64,000 bases of DNA from Aurantiochytrium sp. KH105 (lineage: Eukaryota; Sar; Bigyra; Thraustochytrida; Thraustochytriidae). Below are positions 39,500-48,515 of this stretch, piece after piece. The position numbers were made by a program, and so were the translations under genes. Location of the stretch: assembly GCA_003116975.1 (NCBI GenBank), contig BGKB01000118.1:62001-126000 (forward strand), given 5' to 3'. The notes under the pieces were generated by a model. It searched no databases and was not told where the DNA came from. It saw only the letters and a program-made list of their open reading frames with translations. Each line of letters opens with the position of its first letter. Position 1 is the stretch's first letter.

Positions 39500-41245
39500 A
39501 TGGTTTCGCGCAGTCAGCGTCGGCGGCGCGCGCGCGCCGAGCCCGAAGATGCCGCAGAAGCCGCCGAGGTCGCGCGGCAAAAGCGCGAGGAGGCGCGAAA
39601 GTTGCGCGAAGCGGCTCTTGCCAAAGCCGAAGCCAACGCAGATCTGCTCAAGGCCCAGCTGCTGGTCCCGGAGGGCGTGAGCGAGCTCAAGAGACCTGCG
39701 CACAAAAGGCGCAAAGTACAGTCTCGAGGCGTTTCCAACGCCACCCATGTAGATGCTACCGTGGAGGAGCAGTGCGAGCAATGGGGCATGAACGCGCAGC
39801 TGGGCGAGAATCTGCGCTCCTTGCTCAAAATTGAGCGCTTCTTTGCGATCCAGGTGCGCGCCATCTCCAAATTCCTTGCATCTTCGGGCGATCTGTGCAT
39901 TTCTGCTCCGACAGGTAGTGGCAAGACGCTCATCTTTGCGGTGCCGATTGTTGCGAGCCTCGCAAACCGTGTCGTGCAGCGGGTGCGCGCTCTCATCCTC
40001 TTGCCCACACGCGAGCTCGCGCTGCAGTGTCGCAGCGTTCTTGATGCTCTATGCACAGACACGAAACTCGTTGTGGCATGCAGTATCGGTCAGACCTCGT
40101 TTGAGCAGGCCGAGACGGCAGTCTGCGCCTGTGACATCCTTGTCTGCACGCCCGGACGACTCGTGGATCACCTAAAGTTGACTACTGACTTCACTCTGGA
40201 GCACCTTAACTTTTTCGTCATGGACGAGGCCGATCGTCTGCTGTCTCAAAGATACCAGGGTTGGCTCGAGAAGATTTACGAGGCAACTTTTAGCGACAAG
40301 ACTGGCCATGCCGTCTGGGACGGCGGCCGCTTGAAGCTTCATGCCTCTTCAGCGCGTTCACAGTTCGGGAACAATGTCGCTTCGCATCGTTTCGACGAGC
40401 CCGTCTTGCGCAGAGTATTGTGTTCTGCCACGCTGACGCGTGACCCGGCACAACTTGCTGCTCTCAATCTACGCCGGCCCATTTATGTCACCTTGCACGT
40501 GTCACACAATACCGGCGAGGCGGCGCCTGGTCCAGATGCAGCTGCTCTCGAAGATCAAACTCTTAATAAAGAGTCTCAACAAGAAGAGGGGGGCAATGGT
40601 GCCCTTGATACGGCCCGGGCCCAGTCTGGCGAAGACGAGGACCCGATCCAAGGCTTTGCTTTGCCTGAATCCCTCAAGGATCACATTCTCGTGTGCAAAT
40701 CTCAACAAAAGCCTCTTGCGCTGGTACAGCTCATCAAATCCTTCGAGGGTGCACCTAGTCTGGTTTTTGCGGCGTCCGTGGAAGCCACGCATCGTCTCGC
40801 AGTGTTTCTGAAATTGCTCTTGGGCGAATCGGTCGCCGAGATCTCTTCCTCGCAATCGCAAAAGAAGCGCTCCAACATTCTTTCGCGTCTGAATGATGGT
40901 AAGATCTCAACTGTGATCGTGTCGGATGTGATGGCTCGCGGCATTGATCTCGACAATCTCCGCAACGTGGTCAATTACGATATTCCAGGCCATACCAAAG
41001 CCTACGTACACCGCGTGGGACGTGTGGCTCGTGCAGGCAGAGTTGGCAGGAGTTTCACAATTCTCCAGCCCAAAGAAGTCCGTTCTTATAAACGCATGCG
41101 CGCACAGATTCATCATCAGACACCAACGGAGATCCACTTTGATGAGGCTTTGATCCAGGAAAGTTTGGAAGAGATTCAGTCTTCCCTTGAACAGATGAAG
41201 ACGCAGGTTAAGGAAGAGGCTCGTGCCAAGCGTCGCGGTCGCTAA
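39500..41245 (+). CDS. DEAD-box RNA helicase, DDX51/Dbp6-like
   Basis: A 581-residue protein from the ATG at 39500. A basic coiled N-terminus (Arg/Glu/Ala-rich, residues 1-70) precedes the helicase core. Visible motifs are Walker A APTGSGKT (136-143), PTRELA, TPGRLVDHL, DEAD (242-245), SAT, then in the second lobe VSDVMARGIDLDN and HRVGRVARAG. An acidic insert of about 50 residues sits between the lobes. The QVRAI segment before motif I and the SGDLCISAPTGSGKT context match DDX51/Dbp6, a nucleolar helicase needed for 60S ribosomal subunit assembly. No upstream ATG exists in frame, though a small 5' exon cannot be excluded. It is convergent with the NOM1-like gene, another nucleolar factor. 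Confidence 0.87.
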   Translation: MVSRSQRRRRARAEPEDAAEAAEVARQKREEARKLREAALAKAEANADLLKAQLLVPEGVSELKRPAHKRRKVQSRGVSNATHVDATVEEQCEQWGMNAQLGENLRSLLKIERFFAIQVRAISKFLASSGDLCISAPTGSGKTLIFAVPIVASLANRVVQRVRALILLPTRELALQCRSVLDALCTDTKLVVACSIGQTSFEQAETAVCACDILVCTPGRLVDHLKLTTDFTLEHLNFFVMDEADRLLSQRYQGWLEKIYEATFSDKTGHAVWDGGRLKLHASSARSQFGNNVASHRFDEPVLRRVLCSATLTRDPAQLAALNLRRPIYVTLHVSHNTGEAAPGPDAAALEDQTLNKESQQEEGGNGALDTARAQSGEDEDPIQGFALPESLKDHILVCKSQQKPLALVQLIKSFEGAPSLVFAASVEATHRLAVFLKLLLGESVAEISSSQSQKKRSNILSRLNDGKISTVIVSDVMARGIDLDNLRNVVNYDIPGHTKAYVHRVGRVARAGRVGRSFTILQPKEVRSYKRMRAQIHHQTPTEIHFDEALIQESLEEIQSSLEQMKTQVKEEARAKRRGR

Positions 41246-41446
41246 TGCGCTCAACGGCGGCGATAACGATGATGATACTTTCAGCTCGTATGATTCGTCT
41301 CGTCTGGACTGGTTCGTCACGTGTGTACAATTTCACCCCAAACAAGATTTTTACTTTTGATTGTTAGCGAGTTCGCTGCTCTTTCAAATGCTTTTCTTCC
41401 AAATGCCTTGTTCAATGCTTTATTTTGTTCTTTTTGTCCAAATATT

Positions 41447-44212
41447 TTAGAGCAGCATGTCCTCGCCCGGGTCCTCGTGCATCGAGCGCTTGAGAACGAG
41501 GGCGTCAATGACTCGCTTCATCATCTTGAGGCGTTTTGCCAAGAGCGAGTCGGGTCCATCCGGGATCGAAAGGTGACGGTGGAAAAACAGCAACATCCCA
41601 TCGCTGACCATTTGAAAGTCCTTGCTTCCTCCAAGGCGGTTCACCGTCTGGGCGACGCGGCGTGCTGCATCACGGTCGTCACCGCCGTGACACAGAAGAC
41701 TTGCAAAGAAGACGTTGAAAAAGAGGACGCCCTGATCGCCTAAAGAGGCGAACTCTACGGTTTTCAGAGATGAGAGGGAGAGCGCATGCTGCAGCATCAA
41801 ATGCGCCAGAAGTTTGGCCAGATTAGTCAGTTGCCTTGTTTTCATCGACTCGATCTCCTTGAAAGTATCCCAAAAGGCAATCTGAAAGGTGAACTTGAAT
41901 TGCGGCTTTTGCTGGCACAAGCGCACCGCCAGCTCGCCAAAGTACGTGTTGAATTTTTTCGAAGCGCTGCAGCAGCGCATCACGACATGAGCGATCTCGC
42001 GCTCCTGACGGTCTCTCAAGTTCAAGGCCGCGAGGCGCTGGAGTCCGTCAAAAGCATCTTCTGCCGACATAATCTCGCAAAAGATGGCGCGACGGATATC
42101 CGTGTTCATCCGCTGTCGTTTGGCCAAATCAACCAGAAAAGGAGGGGCGCGAGCCAAGGCTCTTGGGATAGGGCCCTGGGCCCCTGCACCGCCTCCTGAC
42201 GCAAGAGCACCGCCCCCTGCGCCGCTGGCGACGGCCTTATTTCTTCGAAGCTGATCTTCCTGGTCTTTCCACACGCCGCCAACGATCCACCACCGGCCAC
42301 GCTCTTCGGCATGCAAAAGGTCGTCCCACGGCAGTTGGAGCGCCACAAAGCGCGAGTCTGTCGATGTGCGCACCTGTTTGACAAAGCGCAGGGTGCGCTT
42401 GATTCGCTCATCGACGGCTTCGTTGCGCTTCTTGTTATTCTTGAGAGCGTAAATCTCTTCCAAAAGGTACTCTTTGCGCGAGTGGGCCGCAACGCCCCGC
42501 GCGGCGTCTGGCCTCTCGTCATGGGACTGCAGGTGTTCAATCACGCGCACAAGACGGGCTGGGTCTGCTTTCCGAAGACGATGTCCACACTCGTTGATCA
42601 CTGTGATAAACGTTTCGACTTGCGCGGCATCCAATGGAGTTTCCGTAAGCCGGTCGAGTAGATCAAAGACGAGTCCGGGGCCCGTCACGCCAAACGACAC
42701 CAAATGGCTCACAAAGACTGCGAGATTCGCGCCCTTTTTGCTCGCAACAGTAGCTCCCTCCTCCTCCTCCTCATCATCATCATCATCATCTTCGTCTCCA
42801 TTGTCGCCACCAATTGCATTGCTTGAGCTCTTTTCAGCAATGACGTTGTCGAATCTGAGAACGAGGCTTTCCAGTATGGCTGCGCCAACGTGAGCTCCCT
42901 GTAAATAGCAAAGTGTTGCCACGAGGCCTGCGTAGTTGGTGGCCAGCGTGGTCATGACGAGAATCTCGTTGCTGGCAAGACCGCCCAAAATAACGTCGCT
43001 CAGAGTCTCGTTGACCATGCTCCGCGGATGCTCGTGGTAAAGAGCTGCAATTTGCGTCGCAAGAGGCTGCATATTGTCTTCAGTGAGCCTGTTCACAAGA
43101 CCGTTCAAAAACCGTCGCAAGCGAAGCTTTTCACCTCCAAACTTTTCGAAAAATTTGCTCCGCCGCCTTCCTCCGTCGCCCAAGCCATCTTGATTGTTCG
43201 AGTCAGCCTCGGCGCCAGCACTCGACCCATAAAGATCGCTCTTTGGAAGGTATGTCACGTTCTCGGAGGATACTTTGGCGTCTGCGAGTGCATCCTCGTC
43301 ATCTTCCTCATCCTCGTCCTCATCGCCACCAGAAACAGAGGCGCCATCATCATCTTCCGAGGGGACGTCGTCATAATCAATATCATTGTCGTCACCCTCG
43401 TCGTCCTCATCCTCGATATCAGAATCGTCTTCGACCTCATCTTCATCCTCGCCCACATCCTCTTCATCGTCCTCATCCTCGTCCTCGTCTTCTTCAGATG
43501 CTGCGTCACCAAACGCGGCATCCATGTCGTCAAGAAGACCTCGCGAAGCTGAAGGAGGACGTTGGATCGACTCGCTCTCAACTTCCTCGTGGACCTCATC
43601 GTCGTCATCACTGAGGGTGCCACGCTGGGCAAGCTCTGCGGCCATCTCCGGCGTAAACTTGCGGCCGGCCTCGTGCTCCAAATCCGTGATCGACTTGCCC
43701 TTGTCAAGGTCGCCGACAAAACCAAGAAGCTCTTCGTCAAAGCCATCGATTGTCAACTCGCGCACCACACGAGCCCAGTTCTTCTCGCGTTTATCGGTCG
43801 AAGCGCGGAGCCCGAGTTTACGTTCCAGGTACTCGATCTCTTCGTCCTCGGGGTTGGGAGGTCGAACAGGCGCGGACTTCTCAGCCTGGCGCCGCTTCGA
43901 GCTCCTTTTCGCGTCGCTTCGCTTGTCGCCTTCGTCGCTGCCCCGTGCGCGCTTCCTGCCTTTGCGCGCCTCCCGCGCGTCTTCGCGTTGCCGGCGCCTC
44001 TGCTCCTGCTCCTGCTCCTCCTGCTGCCTCTGCTGCTGCACAAACTCGCGTTTGCGGTGCGCGAGGCGCACGGCGCTTTCCTGCTTGCGCTGCTTCTTGT
44101 CCTCGCGCTGCTTCTTGCGCTCCGTCTTGCGCGAGAGCGTCTTGCGCAGGTGCGCCTTGCTCGCGCGCGTCATGCCCCGGTGCCGATCGCCTCCGATCCC
44201 GGCGCCCGCCAT
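41447..44212 (-). CDS. NOM1: Nucleolar MIF4G/MA3 protein, NOM1/Sgd1-like
   Basis: A 921-residue protein from the ATG at 44212; the frame continues upstream but lacks protein character. The N-terminus is strongly basic (KHLRKTL-type, Lys/Arg/Gln-rich, residues 15-115), as in nucleolar proteins. Residues about 215-320 are heavily acidic. A MIF4G domain spans about residues 355-575 (LRRFLNGLVNRLTEDNMQPL at its start) with an acidic insert. The linker contains the family hallmark RGRWWIVGGVW. The MA3 domain covers about 700-825, starting RQRMNTDIRRAIFCEIMSAED. This matches NOM1/Sgd1, which recruits an eIF4A-type helicase to the nucleolus and is needed for 18S rRNA processing. Length and domain order fit the family. 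Confidence 0.93.
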   Translation of the reverse strand: MAGAGIGGDRHRGMTRASKAHLRKTLSRKTERKKQREDKKQRKQESAVRLAHRKREFVQQQRQQEEQEQEQRRRQREDAREARKGRKRARGSDEGDKRSDAKRSSKRRQAEKSAPVRPPNPEDEEIEYLERKLGLRASTDKREKNWARVVRELTIDGFDEELLGFVGDLDKGKSITDLEHEAGRKFTPEMAAELAQRGTLSDDDDEVHEEVESESIQRPPSASRGLLDDMDAAFGDAASEEDEDEDEDDEEDVGEDEDEVEDDSDIEDEDDEGDDNDIDYDDVPSEDDDGASVSGGDEDEDEEDDEDALADAKVSSENVTYLPKSDLYGSSAGAEADSNNQDGLGDGGRRRSKFFEKFGGEKLRLRRFLNGLVNRLTEDNMQPLATQIAALYHEHPRSMVNETLSDVILGGLASNEILVMTTLATNYAGLVATLCYLQGAHVGAAILESLVLRFDNVIAEKSSSNAIGGDNGDEDDDDDDEEEEEGATVASKKGANLAVFVSHLVSFGVTGPGLVFDLLDRLTETPLDAAQVETFITVINECGHRLRKADPARLVRVIEHLQSHDERPDAARGVAAHSRKEYLLEEIYALKNNKKRNEAVDERIKRTLRFVKQVRTSTDSRFVALQLPWDDLLHAEERGRWWIVGGVWKDQEDQLRRNKAVASGAGGGALASGGGAGAQGPIPRALARAPPFLVDLAKRQRMNTDIRRAIFCEIMSAEDAFDGLQRLAALNLRDRQEREIAHVVMRCCSASKKFNTYFGELAVRLCQQKPQFKFTFQIAFWDTFKEIESMKTRQLTNLAKLLAHLMLQHALSLSSLKTVEFASLGDQGVLFFNVFFASLLCHGGDDRDAARRVAQTVNRLGGSKDFQMVSDGMLLFFHRHLSIPDGPDSLLAKRLKMMKRVIDALVLKRSMHEDPGEDMLL

Positions 44213-45060
44213 CAGCCCGCAGCGAGCGGGGCCAGCGAGGGCCGCCCGCCGCCGCGGCCTGCGCCGCTCCTCCCCGCGCCGCTCCTCCGCCGCGCTGCGC
44301 GCCGCCGGCCTTTGCCCGCGGCCAGCTCGGGTTCTGTGCGCTCGCGCGAGCGAGGCCCACCCATTCGCCCGCTCCGTAGTACTCGCCCAATCAGAGAGAG
44401 GCTGCGCAACGCATTTCGCGCCTGCCCGAGCTTGCTTTTCTCTTCGGGGGATGCCTTTCTTTGCTCGGGCTGGCGGAGGGTGGCTCCGCAACTGCTGGCG
44501 AATGCCGGGTGCACGGGGAAGGGATGAGGGCTTGGGAAGGGAAAGTGATGTCGTTGTGTGAGCGGCACAGGGAAGGGAGGGCTCTCGAGGAAAAGTTCTG
44601 CGACGCCAACCTGCGCAGCGAAACGCCTGTGTGGGCCGCGTTGCAGACCAGCAGAGGCTGCAAGTTGTCGCCAAGCTCATTTTCGGTACGACCAGATGCA
44701 AGCTCTGCCATAGCTCTACTTTTCAATTTCACATCTGTTGAAAGTCGTAGTATTGTTCAGGTCTTGTTCTGAAGCTCCGGTCATGCCCGTTCGAACCCAG
44801 ACCTTGAAAGAAATTAACGAGATGCGTTCTGTAAGGTTAGGGCTTAGCCGATGTCTCGCGGTGAATTTTATTAACCAACCGCTTATTTCCTTTGACCCGT
44901 GTATAACCGACCGACAAAAAAAGTCTCGCGCGCTCTTCTCAGTGTGAAAGATGGCGTTCGCAAATTTGTAGGTCGCGGCGGCCTGCAGCTGAGCGCGAGA
45001 TTGTTTCAAAGGACGCCAGGACTTTGTCTGGTCGCTCTTCGGCAGGAGGCTGGTCTCAAG

Positions 45061-45099
<39 letters not shown>

Positions 45100-45636
45100 A
45101 TGCTGTCGCCAGGCGCCTGGCGCTAGGCGGTAGCCGCCGCGCCCGAAGTGGCGGCCTCGGCGCTTCCTAACGGCTATATAGACACAGCAGGAGAAAACAA
45201 CCGTTGGCAAATCGCACCGGTGCACCATTACGCCCTGCGACCAGGACTCAAGGGAAACAGAAGCAGGACAGAATGGTGGCATCATGTAACAAGTAAAGTG
45301 AGAGCGCGCGCCATGTAGACGGTGGCCTGGTCCCGTCACAGTTTTGCCATTGTCGTGAAAAAGGTGGTACAAATCAGAAACGGCCCCGAAAAGGCCTCGC
45401 GCGGCGAGTTGCCGTGCATAGCGCAAAGCGCCGGCGTGCTCTTGTGCGCGCGCGCGTGGGCTGCAGCGCAGTGCAGATTTCGCTCTGCTGCTTGTGCGGA
45501 GCCTACAATATTGCAGCACGAGCGTGACGTAGCTGAGCCAGGACGAGCAAGCGGGATCCCAAAGGGTCCGCTGACATTGAGACCGACCTGAGTTGGCGGG
45601 CGTATTGACTGTCGCGGTGAACACAGGAATAAAAGG
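44213..45636. other. Divergent intergenic region with CTG repeat
   Basis: About 1.4 kb between the NOM1-like and SAM-domain genes. A CTG run of about 13 units lies at 45062-45099. A minus-strand open frame of about 319 codons crosses it and reads the repeat as polyQ, but overlaps the next gene's start and has no recognisable domain. No gene is supported. Confidence 0.45.
45062..45099. repeat. CTG trinucleotide repeat, intergenic
   Basis: About 13 CTG units outside any supported gene, in the divergent region upstream of the SAM-domain gene. Confidence 0.9.
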
Positions 45637-48375
45637 ATGGACACACGCGACCTTGTGCGCAGCCATATTGGACAAGTTCTTCTTCTCCTCGCGGCTTTTC
45701 TTGTAAGACCCGATGGTGCGGCGTGGACACTAGCTAGAAATGTCCCGCATGCGCTGACCGCTTGCCATGAGGCCATGGTGAGACTTATTACTGTGCTTGC
45801 CGACGGCGGCATTACGTCTGCCTTGCTAGCACTTGCTATTACTTCTTTATTTATCGTCTATTGGTGCGTGCCTAGATTTGTAGAACACCGACTGCACGCT
45901 CTTATCAAATGGGACCAAAATCAACGGGTTGCTACTCAACGGGCCAAGACGAATCGACATCGAAATGATCGAAAGCGGTCAGGCTCCCAAGGGAAAGCTT
46001 TAACTCGGTCAAAGGAAAAGTCTACTTCGCAAAGTAGCTTGCTGAGGCAAACTCGATATGACACGCCACAAGGTCCTCCAAATCTTCACTCCGAAGCAGA
46101 GATCGAGTCTGAGGAAGAGAACAAGTCTCTTGTAGTAGGTCGTCTTCAGGAAAGCATCGAGGCCTCAAAGTCAGGCGAGCTTAGCTCATGCATGAAGAAC
46201 GCGCAAAGCAAAGGTTTGTCATCTTCTGCTGAAGTATCCAGTTCCTCAGAAATACCCGAGAACGAGACGATAGCTCTCGTTCTTCGTGGCGACAATTGCA
46301 CAAGCATCGAACGCAGGACTTCTGAGGAGCATCAGAGGCTTCCGGCAAATACTGGCTCGAGTGTGACACTCGACGATGCCTGCTTCGACAATTCTGACAA
46401 AGACGTCCCAGCAAAGGCTCAACCAGTAGAAAAGCAACATGACGCCGAAAATGGCAACCTTCTGAGCAAGAAACTTTCTTCAAGCGATATGCAGTGTTGC
46501 GAAACTGAGGCAACGCCTCCCGTGGCAAGGAATGACAACGACGGCAAGCATGTTCTCTCGGCAGCAGAAGAATTCCCTCCTTTGCAGGGCTTGGTGGCTG
46601 ACCCCTGTTCAGGGCTCGAAGATAGACAAAGTGAGCCCCTGCTCGGCCCAAAAGAGTCTGCATTCGACTCGAATCAGAATTCCATGAGTGAGATCATCCA
46701 TCCTTCAGATGGGAATTTGCCTCAAGACTCTGCAGACTTCTTGGAACATGAGCCTGCGAGTATTTCGAGCCAGGAGGATATCTACGGAATGTCTCAAGGA
46801 CACGTGACCGGAGAATGGGAGTATGCCGCACTCTCACAAGACCCCCGCAATGAGTGGCAACAAAAAACGTCTCGGCGCAGAGACAAAGCAAGCAAGAAAT
46901 CCACTGGCAGATTTGCGAGCACAACACGCAAGATCTTTCAAGCGAATAGCGTCGAAAGCGGTCCCGAATCAACAGCCGTCGCAAAAGTAAAATCGGTCCG
47001 CGGGAGCTCCCGACTTAAAGAAGGCAAGGTAGTAACGAAAATGCTGGAACGGGCGAGAAGAATGGTGGCACAGCCTGCGCCAGAAACGTCATGGAGAAAA
47101 GTGGGAGATCACTCGAGACTTTCAAACGAGAAAATTTCGTCATCTTCAACAGAGCTTCCCTCTTGTTTGTCAGAATGTGATCGCAAGAAGTCTACCGAGG
47201 GCAGCCAAAACACGGTAATGAATCGCGGCAGGCATGATGGGCTACAAGGCGGGAATTGTTCTGGCAAGCAAATTGCTATCCCTACGGAAGTGAGTGCAAT
47301 AAACCATCAGGGTGCCAACTTTGTCGATGAAGCCAAAGTAACGGAGAGAGGCAAATCTGGCGAGGTTCAAGAACACGAGAGACCCTCGGCGAAAAGTCTT
47401 TTCTTTTCTGAACGTTCTCTATCGAAGGCCGTGCAGCTCCAGCATAAAGTTGGTGCGCGAGAAAGCTGCTGTAATAATCAAGCACTCCCGCACGCTCGAC
47501 AACCAGGACCGACCGCGCGATTGCCTCAATACCGAGACCGATCTTTTGTTGCTCTGCAGCAGTCGGAGCAGCTTCAGCAGCAGCAGCAAAAACGAGTTTC
47601 AATTGAGAAAACTGTGGGAAAGACTGTCAGTAAGAACGGGCTTTGGCGTTTCTTACAGAGTTTGGGACTCGAAGAATACTATGGGAATTTTCGCGCTGAA
47701 AAGCTTGATTTAGAGACCCTCTCTATGCTCAGTCTCCGCGACCTCGATCGATTATGTTTGCCACTTGGGCCAAGAAAACGGTTCGAACAGGCACTCGTGT
47801 CATTTCAAACGCACCGAGAGCAGCTGCATCTTCAGCGTCGGAAGGATGCAATTGAGTGCAAGGTGGATGCTGAACATTCTCAACTTGTTGATTTCCAAGG
47901 GCCCAAACGGCGTGCATCGGTTCATCATCAAAGTGCTGATTGTGTTCCAAAAGCAAGCCAGTATGCATCAGTTCCTGAAAGCGTCCCAGTGGCGGTGGCA
48001 GCTCCTGCGCATGGGTCCTCGTATATACCAGCGCAATTTGGAATGTCCTGTCCGACTGAAATGCATACGCCGGCCCCACTCGCCTTGCCAGTCAATATGG
48101 ACCCAAATGGACTCTACCATTATTCTTCATCAACGCATAGTCTTCATCACCATCACCATCATCACCCGCACTACTTTCAGCATCAAGAATCGTCCCAAGC
48201 GCAGCGACACTACTCTCGTCAGCACCAGCAGCACCAGCACCAGCAGCACCAGGAAGCGCAAGACGAAGACCTCGAGTGTGAGGCCCGAAGCGCATACATG
48301 AAGCAAGAGCAGCTTGAGATGGAGATGTCGCGCATTGCGAAACAAATGTCAAGCTCCGTGCTCGACTTTGACTAA
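45637..48375 (+). CDS. SAM-domain protein with N-terminal membrane segments, otherwise disordered
   Basis: A 912-residue protein from the ATG at 45637. Two hydrophobic segments, about residues 12-25 (VLLLLAAFLV) and 57-78 (TSALLALAITSLFIVYW), suggest a signal or hairpin anchor at the membrane. A basic stretch follows, then about 550 residues of Ser/Glu/Asn-rich disordered sequence. A SAM (sterile alpha motif) domain lies at about 668-733: LWRFLQSLGLEEYYGNF, LDLETLSMLSLRDLDRL, LGPRKRFEQAL. SAM domains mediate homo- and hetero-oligomerisation or RNA binding. The C-terminal 120 residues are His/Gln-rich (HHHHHH and QHQQHQ runs), ending with a short helix. I know no named protein with this layout; an oligomerising membrane scaffold is a guess. 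Confidence 0.8.
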   Translation: MDTRDLVRSHIGQVLLLLAAFLVRPDGAAWTLARNVPHALTACHEAMVRLITVLADGGITSALLALAITSLFIVYWCVPRFVEHRLHALIKWDQNQRVATQRAKTNRHRNDRKRSGSQGKALTRSKEKSTSQSSLLRQTRYDTPQGPPNLHSEAEIESEEENKSLVVGRLQESIEASKSGELSSCMKNAQSKGLSSSAEVSSSSEIPENETIALVLRGDNCTSIERRTSEEHQRLPANTGSSVTLDDACFDNSDKDVPAKAQPVEKQHDAENGNLLSKKLSSSDMQCCETEATPPVARNDNDGKHVLSAAEEFPPLQGLVADPCSGLEDRQSEPLLGPKESAFDSNQNSMSEIIHPSDGNLPQDSADFLEHEPASISSQEDIYGMSQGHVTGEWEYAALSQDPRNEWQQKTSRRRDKASKKSTGRFASTTRKIFQANSVESGPESTAVAKVKSVRGSSRLKEGKVVTKMLERARRMVAQPAPETSWRKVGDHSRLSNEKISSSSTELPSCLSECDRKKSTEGSQNTVMNRGRHDGLQGGNCSGKQIAIPTEVSAINHQGANFVDEAKVTERGKSGEVQEHERPSAKSLFFSERSLSKAVQLQHKVGARESCCNNQALPHARQPGPTARLPQYRDRSFVALQQSEQLQQQQQKRVSIEKTVGKTVSKNGLWRFLQSLGLEEYYGNFRAEKLDLETLSMLSLRDLDRLCLPLGPRKRFEQALVSFQTHREQLHLQRRKDAIECKVDAEHSQLVDFQGPKRRASVHHQSADCVPKASQYASVPESVPVAVAAPAHGSSYIPAQFGMSCPTEMHTPAPLALPVNMDPNGLYHYSSSTHSLHHHHHHHPHYFQHQESSQAQRHYSRQHQQHQHQQHQEAQDEDLECEARSAYMKQEQLEMEMSRIAKQMSSSVLDFD

Positions 48376-48515
48376 CTGTACATTTTTTGGTTTTATTTGT
48401 TCTGGCCGGAGGAAGATTGATTTGTGGTGACGCCTTGGTACGCAGGGATACGCTTTCTCGATATCATTTGTAACTTTCAATTAAACATCGCAATGCCTTG
48501 GGTACGGCAAGTTCC

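Noticed and set aside
44770-44810. GTTCGAAC sequence resembling a tRNA T-loop
   Set aside because: The flanking bases do not form the five-pair stem, and no acceptor, D or anticodon arm can be drawn.
44716-45675. Minus-strand open frame of about 319 codons with a polyQ run
   Set aside because: It lacks an ATG at its 5' end, overlaps the start of the SAM-domain gene, reads a CTG repeat as polyQ and shows no domain.
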